Shown: positions 17,905 to 24,700 of the stretch, piece after piece
Position numbering within the stretch: the first letter of the stretch is position 1
How the letters are laid out: every line of letters starts with the position of its first letter
DNA from: an uncultured Burkholderiaceae bacterium
GTDB taxonomy: Bacteria > Pseudomonadota > Gammaproteobacteria > Burkholderiales > Burkholderiaceae
Length of the DNA: 43,893 bases
Reading direction: 5' to 3'
Assembly: GCA_937871985.1 (NCBI GenBank)
Contig: CALMPB010000348.1
Location: forward strand, 1 to 43,893
The notes under the pieces: model-generated
The model's input: only the letters and a program-made list of their open reading frames with translations
The model's database searches: none
Told to the model about the DNA's origin: nothing
Program-made: the position numbers and the translations under genes

Positions 17905-19266
17905 CTACCGGGAGGCGCCATGCGCTGGTGGCGTTGCAGGTGATTCGGCGCCTTGTTCTTCGCGGATGGAGCACTCCACGGATCCTACGCGCCCGATCTG
18001 GCCGCGCAGTTTCATGCCGGGCCGCAGCGGCCGGCTTGCTTCAGAGCCGCCGGCATATACGAGGTCTCCCGGTTGAAGCGGGAAGTACCGGGAAAGTTCG
18101 CTGAGTATTTTCGGCATGGACGAGAGCACGCCGCCGGCTGAACTCAAGCATGCGGCTTCGTTATCGATGTTCAGGAGGAGTTCTTCGTCCTTTGCGCTCA
18201 TCGCACCGTCGTATGGGCGGATCGGCCCCACGATGATGGAACCGTCGAAAGCCCGCGCCGCTTCCCAAGGGCCGCCTTTTTCCGTAGCGCGCGATTGAAG
18301 GTCGGGCCTGGATATATCCAGGCCCGCCGCGTGGCCGAAGATGGCGCGCGCCGCCTCGGCTTCCGTGGCATTGGATAACGATTCACGCAGCACCGTCACG
18401 AGTTTCAGCTCGCAATGCAGGCCCGATGTCTGCGAGGGATAGGGAACTGTTGCGCCATCGAGCGCCACCGTGTTGGATGGCTTTATGAAAATGCGCAGGG
18501 ATTCAAGGCCCGAAGCCGCTTCTGTGCGCCCTGGATTGGCGGAGTGCCTCCATTCAACGCAGAAGACGCGATTGACGGCGGCCTTGGTTGTTTTTCCCTG
18601 TATGGGAATCGTGGGCACGCAATGATCCGCGAACAGCAAGCCGTCATCAAGCCGGCAGGGAGCGGGGCCCGCATGCTGATCGGCAAGGTAGTGCTCCAAT
18701 GCTCCGAATCGGTCGGAACCCCAGAAGCGCTGGTCGTCGACAATGAAGTACGGCACGCCCAGCACGCCGTTGCCGGCGCACCAGTTGGCATTGGTTTCGA
18801 GTTCCGTGCGGATCTGGTGTTCCTCGTTCCATATTTGCCGCAGAGTGGCTGGATCGAGCCCCGCCTCAAAAGCGATTTGCTCCACCACGGCCCGATCGCT
18901 GGTATTCAAGCCATGGCACCAGTACGCCTGGCTGCAGCGGATGGTGAACTCCTGAAAGCACCGAGAGCCCCGGGTCAACAGCCAATGTCCAATGACGGAG
19001 GCCGCGTCGACATCCGTCAACCGCCATTCTGGCGGGTTCCACGCAAGCCCTTGCCAGGCCGCCCTCCGGGCGCAGTCCTGGCGGTTGTAGGCGAAGCGCG
19101 GGTTTTCTTTCGTGACGGGAAGGCTGGAAGGGCGCGGCACTTCACGCGAGATCCGCCATTTCACGTCGACCGAGTAACGTTGCGCAAGCTGGAATATGTC
19201 TTCGACTATCAATGCGCAGAATGGGCTTCGATAGTTGAAGACGATGGTGACTTCCTTGAGGCGCAT
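17905..19266 (-). CDS. Fusion: DsbA/HCCA-isomerase domain + fumarylacetoacetate hydrolase (FAH) domain
   Basis: A single 453-residue open frame. Residues ~1-200 match the GST-kappa/DsbA group, 2-hydroxychromene-2-carboxylate isomerase type: active-site serine in NYRSPFCAL (S14), GVPYF at 170-174 and FWGSDRF at 181-187. Residues ~211-435 match the FAH family (RVFCVEWRHSANP; IFIKPSNTV; GLDISRPDLQ; AFDGSIIVGPI). Together they could do the last two gentisate-pathway steps, maleylpyruvate isomerisation and fumarylpyruvate hydrolysis. However, FAH signature residues look changed: ExE reads E286-L-K288, the lid GRNYxxHA reads EWRHSANP, and the KSF lysine reads RAF. First gene of the leftward transcript with the monooxygenase, behind ATCGAT sites. 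Confidence 0.8.
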   Translation of the reverse strand: MRLKEVTIVFNYRSPFCALIVEDIFQLAQRYSVDVKWRISREVPRPSSLPVTKENPRFAYNRQDCARRAAWQGLAWNPPEWRLTDVDAASVIGHWLLTRGSRCFQEFTIRCSQAYWCHGLNTSDRAVVEQIAFEAGLDPATLRQIWNEEHQIRTELETNANWCAGNGVLGVPYFIVDDQRFWGSDRFGALEHYLADQHAGPAPCRLDDGLLFADHCVPTIPIQGKTTKAAVNRVFCVEWRHSANPGRTEAASGLESLRIFIKPSNTVALDGATVPYPSQTSGLHCELKLVTVLRESLSNATEAEAARAIFGHAAGLDISRPDLQSRATEKGGPWEAARAFDGSIIVGPIRPYDGAMSAKDEELLLNIDNEAACLSSAGGVLSSMPKILSELSRYFPLQPGDLVYAGGSEASRPLRPGMKLRGQIGRVGSVECSIREEQGAESPATPPAHGASR

Positions 19267-19310
19267 GCCATTTCCGGATCCGTGGACGATATCCAGACTT
19301 TATATAAAAT

Positions 19311-19342
19311 TTTATCGCTGGTCAATAATTTCATCGATAAAA
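19311..19342. promoter_or_regulatory. Operator candidates 4 and 5 upstream of isomerase-FAH fusion
   Basis: TTTATCGC (19311-19318) and TTTCATCGATAAAA (centre ATCGAT 19333-19338) have their centres 19 bp apart, the same spacing as the sites at 9283-9312. They sit 45-75 bp before the fusion gene start in an AT-rich stretch, so the same regulator probably controls this leftward transcript. Confidence 0.6.
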
Positions 19343-19508
19343 AATTAATTTGTCGTGAATCTAGAAGACTTGTCAGCATTTTCCACTGTGCCAAAATATA
19401 AGCCGTTTCACGGAACGACTGATTTCATCAGAGACATTGGCGGTATGCCCGTACTCGGTTCGAGTGTTCAACTCCAATGTGCCATATTGGGTTTGCCAAA
19501 GGAAAAAC

Positions 19509-20189
19509 ATGCTCAGTGATACAGAACTCGTTGGCCGCCTGTTGCTCGGCGCGGCGCTTGGCAGCGTGATCGGTTTCGAGCGCGAGCGGCTGTCGTGGGC
19601 GGCGGGGCTGCGCACCCATATGCTGGTGTGTGTGGGATCCACGCTGATCATGATCGTCTCGGCCTTTGGCTTTGCGGACATTCTCGGCCAGGGCAACGTA
19701 ACGCTCGATCCTTCGCGCATGGCCGCGCAGGTGGTGTCCGGCATCGGTTTTCTGGGGGCGGGCTCCATTTTGCTGCGCGGCGAGGTCATCCGAGGGCTCA
19801 CCACCGCGGCCAGCCTTTGGTCGGTCGCCGCAATCGGCCTGGCCGTCGGCGGGGGGATGTACGTGGCGTCCATTGCCTCGACCATCATCATCCTGATCAT
19901 TCTGGCGGGCATCAAGCCGCTGGAGCAGCGCTATATCGCCGCCAAGCAGGAGCGCCGGATGCAACTGGTGGTGGAGCACGGGGCGCTGAACCTGCATGTC
20001 TTGTCGGCGACCCTGGGCTCGGGGGGCAGCCGCATCAAGCAGTTCGTCGTGCAGCCGAGCGACGGGGACAAAACGCTGGACGAGGTTCACATTACGCTGG
20101 CCAAGGTTTCGCCGACGCAATATTCCACCATCCGCGAGCGCTTGAAAGCCACTCCGGGCGTGCGCGAGGTTCACGAAGACGTAAGCTAG
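19509..20189 (+). CDS. MgtC/SapB family membrane protein
   Basis: A 226-residue protein. Four to five hydrophobic helices in the first ~140 residues carry the family motifs LGSVIGFERE, AAGLRTHMLVCVGSTLIMIVS, QVVSGIGFLGAGSIL and VIRGLTTAASLWSVAAIGLAVGGG. The C-terminal ~85 residues form a soluble ACT-like domain. The ATG at 19509 follows AAAGGA and starts at the family's N-terminus. MgtC proteins are inner-membrane proteins linked to magnesium stress and ATP-synthase control in some pathogens; many others in the family have no known role. It lies just outside the catabolic block, divergent from it, with no obvious functional link. Confidence 0.9.
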   Translation: MLSDTELVGRLLLGAALGSVIGFERERLSWAAGLRTHMLVCVGSTLIMIVSAFGFADILGQGNVTLDPSRMAAQVVSGIGFLGAGSILLRGEVIRGLTTAASLWSVAAIGLAVGGGMYVASIASTIIILIILAGIKPLEQRYIAAKQERRMQLVVEHGALNLHVLSATLGSGGSRIKQFVVQPSDGDKTLDEVHITLAKVSPTQYSTIRERLKATPGVREVHEDVS

Positions 20190-20298
20190 ACTCGGCCTGC
20201 CCTGCATTTGTCAAACATTGGAAAGATTCAGGCAGACATGTGGACAACCCTATTTACGCTCGCTATCGTCGAGGGCGTAATTAAAGGGTTTGCTGTTT

Positions 20299-21279
20299 AT
20301 GAATGCTTGCGCTCAGTTCCGTGCTCATATATTGGTGGTAGACGATGATTTCGATCAGCTCCGGATGTTGCTTGAAATGCTGCGGCATCGCGGATATCGC
20401 ATCACCGTTGCCTTTGACGGAACGCAGGGATATGCTCGCGCCTTGGCGAGCTTGCCAGATCTGATTCTTCTTGATGTACGCATGCCGAAGATGGACGGCT
20501 TCGCCTTGGCGCGGCTTTTGAAGGCGGATCAGGCGACAGCGCATATTCCCATCCTGTTCCTTTCGTCCAAAGCCGATCTTACCGACCGGCTGGAGGGATT
20601 GCGCAACGGGGGGGTGGACTACATCGTCAAGCCTTATTTGGCCGAAGAGGTTGTCGAACGCATCAATATCCATCTGGAATTGGCACGGCAGCGGATTCCG
20701 GCCGAGGCGGTCAATGAGGCGGGCTTGCGTGCCGGTGCGCGGCGCGAGGCCGGCGGGAACCGATCCGTGCATCAGCCGGCTGCCTATTCCACCGCGTTGT
20801 CGGGATCCGTTGCAAAGGCTACAGCGCATGTCCAACGGGCGCAAGTGTTTCCGTCTGTGCCGGTGGGCGCCGGCCGTGATTCCCGTCCGAACGGCGAATC
20901 CGCCTTGGTCGTGGCGGCCCGGCGTATTATTTTCCAGCGGCTTGCCATGCCGCCCCGGGCGTCTGATCTTGCGCAGGCGCTTGGTGTTCCCGAACGCCGG
21001 CTTGCTCGCGCATTCGAACAATGCCTGGGTATGACGGTGTCGGGTTTCATACGTTTGAAGCGCATGCGCCGTGCGGAGTATTTGCTGTCCCACTCGGCGT
21101 TGAGCATCATTTCCATTGCGGAGGAACTGGGATTTTCCAGCGCTGCGAATTTCTCTACCGCGTTCAAGGAATATTCCGGCCAGGCTCCTTCGGTGTTTCG
21201 AAGACGTTCGGGGACGCCAGCTCCGCAGGCCCTGGCTTCGACGGACGGGTCATTCTCCTTCACGGAGTCGTCTCCATAG
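20299..21279 (+). CDS. Orphan response regulator: receiver + AraC-type DNA-binding domain
   Basis: A 326-residue protein. Residues ~8-125 are a receiver domain with acidic pocket DDD (15-17), phospho-acceptor D59 in LILLDVRMPKMDG, and the conserved lysine K111 in IVKPY. A ~85-residue linker follows, then an AraC double helix-turn-helix (residues ~213-312: ASDLAQALGVPERRLARAFEQCLG; ISIAEELGFSSAANFSTAFKEYSG). No sensor kinase gene is nearby. The ATG at 20299 is chosen; a TTG at 20290 is in frame. It reads toward the trimeric adhesin gene 427 bp further on but ends in a strong terminator, so any control of the adhesin would be in trans. Target unknown. Confidence 0.9.
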   Translation: MNACAQFRAHILVVDDDFDQLRMLLEMLRHRGYRITVAFDGTQGYARALASLPDLILLDVRMPKMDGFALARLLKADQATAHIPILFLSSKADLTDRLEGLRNGGVDYIVKPYLAEEVVERINIHLELARQRIPAEAVNEAGLRAGARREAGGNRSVHQPAAYSTALSGSVAKATAHVQRAQVFPSVPVGAGRDSRPNGESALVVAARRIIFQRLAMPPRASDLAQALGVPERRLARAFEQCLGMTVSGFIRLKRMRRAEYLLSHSALSIISIAEELGFSSAANFSTAFKEYSGQAPSVFRRRSGTPAPQALASTDGSFSFTESSP

Positions 21280-21305
21280 AATTCTAAATACGGCTTGTCC
21301 GTACT

Positions 21306-21343
21306 GGGCGGAACTCTGTATTGCACAGGGCTCCGCCCTTTTT
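21306..21343 (+). terminator. Rho-independent terminator after response regulator
   Basis: GGGCGGA (21306-21312) pairs with TCCGCCC (21332-21338). An inner CTCTGT/ACAGGG stem extends the hairpin, and TTTTT follows directly. It lies 27 bp after the stop codon. A textbook intrinsic terminator. Confidence 0.9.
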
Positions 21344-21706
21344 GTCTTGCACGATGGGCAACTCGTATTGACCTTGGCTTTCCTGTCCGATCCCGCTGCG
21401 GCAAACGCTTTATCGACCGAGATCGCCGGGCAGCCAATGCCGGCCGTGCCTGCCGCCTTGTGCCAGACGATCCATATCGCTCATCCCTGTGGTTTTTTCA
21501 ATCCTTGACAGTTGCGATGCGTATTCGGCAAAGAACTAAAGGTTTCTGCGCCAAAAGTAGATGTTGACCTACTCCATGTTCTGCAAAGTATGGCTTGAAG
21601 CGGCTATCCCGTTGCTGCTGATGGATCTTCGCCTTCCGTAATCGTGCGCTTGCATAACAAGCGCGGCGTTTACGCGAGGCGGTTCTTGCATTGAATGGAG
21701 AGTATC
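21344..21706 (+). promoter_or_regulatory. Non-coding region upstream of trimeric adhesin gene
   Basis: About 360 bp between the terminator and the adhesin start. No convincing ORF. A TTGACC at 21564-21569 with TATGGC about 19 bp on is a weak promoter candidate, and a consensus TTGACA at 21505-21510 has no good -10. The region may include a long 5' leader for the adhesin mRNA. Confidence 0.35.
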
Positions 21707-24700
21707 GTGAATCGGATATACAAAACGGTTTGGAATGAGTTGACACGGACGTACGTGGCGGTCTCAGAGCTTGCGCGCGTGCGAGGTAAGCGCGCGGGAG
21801 GAGCTGCAGGCAGCGTTGTGTCAGGCGCCAATTTGCCTGGCCTTCCATCTTTCCGGGCTGTCGTATTGGCAGGGACCGGCTTGTTGATCATGGGGACGCC
21901 GGCGTTTGCCGACGTGAGCATCGATGACAGCGTTTCGCCTGTGCATACCGATGGCGGCAGCATTCAGTTCAGCAATGGCGCCGGCGCCATCGATTTCCAG
22001 GACGGCGGCACCATCAGCGGGCTGACGGCCAGTGCGCTGGTCTCGGGCGGCACGAACGCTGTTACCACCGGACAGTTGTGGCAGACGAACGAAGACCTGA
22101 CAACGGTCACCGCCACAGTTACGGGGTTGAATACCTCTGTTGGCACCTTGACCACCAATGTCAGTACCCTGACCACCAATGTCGGTACTTTGAACTCCAC
22201 TGTCGGTACCCATACCACCCAGATCTCGAACCTGCAGACAGCGGCCAATGCCTCTGTGCGCTATGACGACGCCGCCACCAAAAGCCTGATTACGCTGCAG
22301 GGCGCCGGCGCCGGCACCCGGATCACCAATCTGGCAGACGGCAATATCGCATCGGGAAGCAAAGACGCCGTAACAGGCGGGCAGATGTACGTGCTCGAGC
22401 AGAAGCTTTATTCGCAAGGCCAGGGCATCAAGTATTTTCACGCTAATTCCACGCTGGCCGACTCGATAGCGGATGGAAGCGACTCCATTGCCATCGGGCC
22501 CGAGGCGGAGTCGGCCGGCGCAGGCAGTTTTGCCGCCGGCCATGGTGCGGCCACGATGGCCGGCGCCGAGGCAGGCGTTGCATTGGGGCAGGGCGCGCAA
22601 GTCGGTACGGATGCCGGCGTGGACGGCGTTGCTTCCATCGCCATCGGCCGCAATAGCGCGGCCCGCGGCGACAGCAATATCGCCTTGGGTGATGGCGCTG
22701 CCGTTGATTCCAAGGACGTCCAGAATGCACTGGCCTTGGGTTCCGGCGCTACCGTGACCGGCGATTTCAGCAGCGGCGCGCTGGCGGTGGGTAACGCGGC
22801 GTCCGCGGGCGCGGCCAATGCGACCGCCGTGGGCAGCGGCGCCCAGGCCACGGGCGCCAGCGCATCGGCCTTCGGGCACGATGCTGCCGCGACGGCGGGC
22901 AGCGCGGTAGCCATCGGCGATGGCGCCCAGGCTGCGACGGCCAACAGCATTGCGTTGGGCACCGGCGCGGGCGTCGGCACCGTCGGCAACAGTGGTGGCG
23001 ACCGTACGTCCCACATCGCCATTGGTACCAATGCGGGCCAGAACGTGGTGGGCAATCAGACGATGGCCATCGGTTTCGGCGCGGGTTCCAATATGGATGG
23101 GGACTACAACCTTGCTCTGGGCGCTTTGGCTGGCGCCGGGCTCGATGGGGATGAAAACGTAGCCGTAGGCTACAAAGCCAATTACGGCAACGGCACGGTC
23201 GTCGCGCGCGAACACTCGACGGCCATTGGTTCCAACACCAATGCCGGCACCAATGCGGTGGCCATCGGCTACGGCGCCGACGGCGTCAGCGAAGGCTCCG
23301 TAGCCATCGGAGTGGAAGCCCAATCGACGACGGGATGGGGCGTCGCCATTGGGCGCAATGCCGTTACTGTAGGCGACAGCGTGGCGCTGGGCGCGCGCTC
23401 GGAAGCCTACCAGCCGGCGCCGACCGAGCTGGGCTATATCACCGGCAGCGCAGCGCCCAATAATGTGGTGTCCGTCGGCAATGCCGCCCAGAATCTGCAG
23501 CGCCGCATCACCAATGTGGCCGACGGATCGCAGGGATACGACGCCGTGAACGTGCGTCAGTTGAGCGCCGCGCAGTCGGACATGGCCAACGTCATCGGCG
23601 GCGGGGTCAAGGTGGAGAACGGCAAGCTGGTGGGCCCGGATGCCGGGTTGGGGCCGATAAAGATCGGCGACGATTATTATGCCTCCATCAACGATGCGTT
23701 AAGCTCCATCACGTCGCCTGGCAGCACGATCACGCCGGTCGATCCTTCCTTCGTTCGCTATGACACCGGCACCGGCAATGGCAAGATCACGCTGCAGGGC
23801 GGCGCCGCCGGTACGGTGCTGGCCAATGTGGCGGACGGCGGCGATCCCATGGATGCGGTGAATGTGCGTCAGTTGAACAACGCGGTCGCCGACGGCAAGT
23901 CCAAGTATTTCAGCGTCAAGTCCAGTCTGCCGGGCAACCGCGACAATACCGGCGCGTCCGGCAACAATGCCATCGCCATCGGACCCGAGTCGGGAGCGGT
24001 GGGCGATGCCAGCCTGGCGCTGGGTTTGCAGGCCAGCGCGAAAGACATCAACGCCATCGCCATCGGTACCCTGACCGAGGCCATAGGCGCCAACTCCAGC
24101 GTGCTGGGCAACAATAGCCTGGCATACGACTCGGGCGGCGTCGCCATAGGCCAGCAGGCCGTCAGCCGTGGCGAAAACTCCATCGTTATCGGTACGGGGG
24201 CCCAGGCCGATCCGAAGACGCCGCTGGACACGGTCGACAATGCGGTGGTCATCGGTACCGGCGCTGAAGCGACGGCCAATGACGGCATGGCCATGGGACG
24301 CAGTGCGATGGCCTCCAATCTGCGCAGCGTGGCGCAAGGGTACGACGCTGAATCGTCCGGCGTGGATGCGACGGCCCTCGGCAGTGGCTCGCGCGCCACG
24401 GCTACCAATGCTTACGCCAGCGGCACGGACGCCCGGGCTTCGGGTGAGGGCGCCATTGCCTCCGGAACCAGCGCGCGAGGTTATGCCGCCAACGCCATCG
24501 CCATGGGCAGCGGCGCTGTGTCGGGCATTGCCAACCCGTCGCCCGAAGATCTGCTCAACAATGTGGACACCATAGCCATCGGCACGCGTTCCCAGGCTCT
24601 GGCCAAAAACTCCGTGGCCCTGGGCGTGGATTCCACCACTCGCAACGCTTATGCCTCCACCACTTCGGCGTATTCCAACGTGGCGCATGACGATGCCAAG

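Noticed and set aside
20254..20280. TTACGC...GCGTAA as a terminator after the MgtC gene
   Set aside because: Only six paired bases around a long loop and no T-run.
21505..21533. TTGACA as a promoter for the adhesin gene
   Set aside because: No acceptable -10 hexamer at 16-18 bp, and it lies 200 bp from the start.
21295..21567. Small frames in the gap before the adhesin
   Set aside because: They run through the terminator hairpin, lack SDs and show no recognisable protein pattern.
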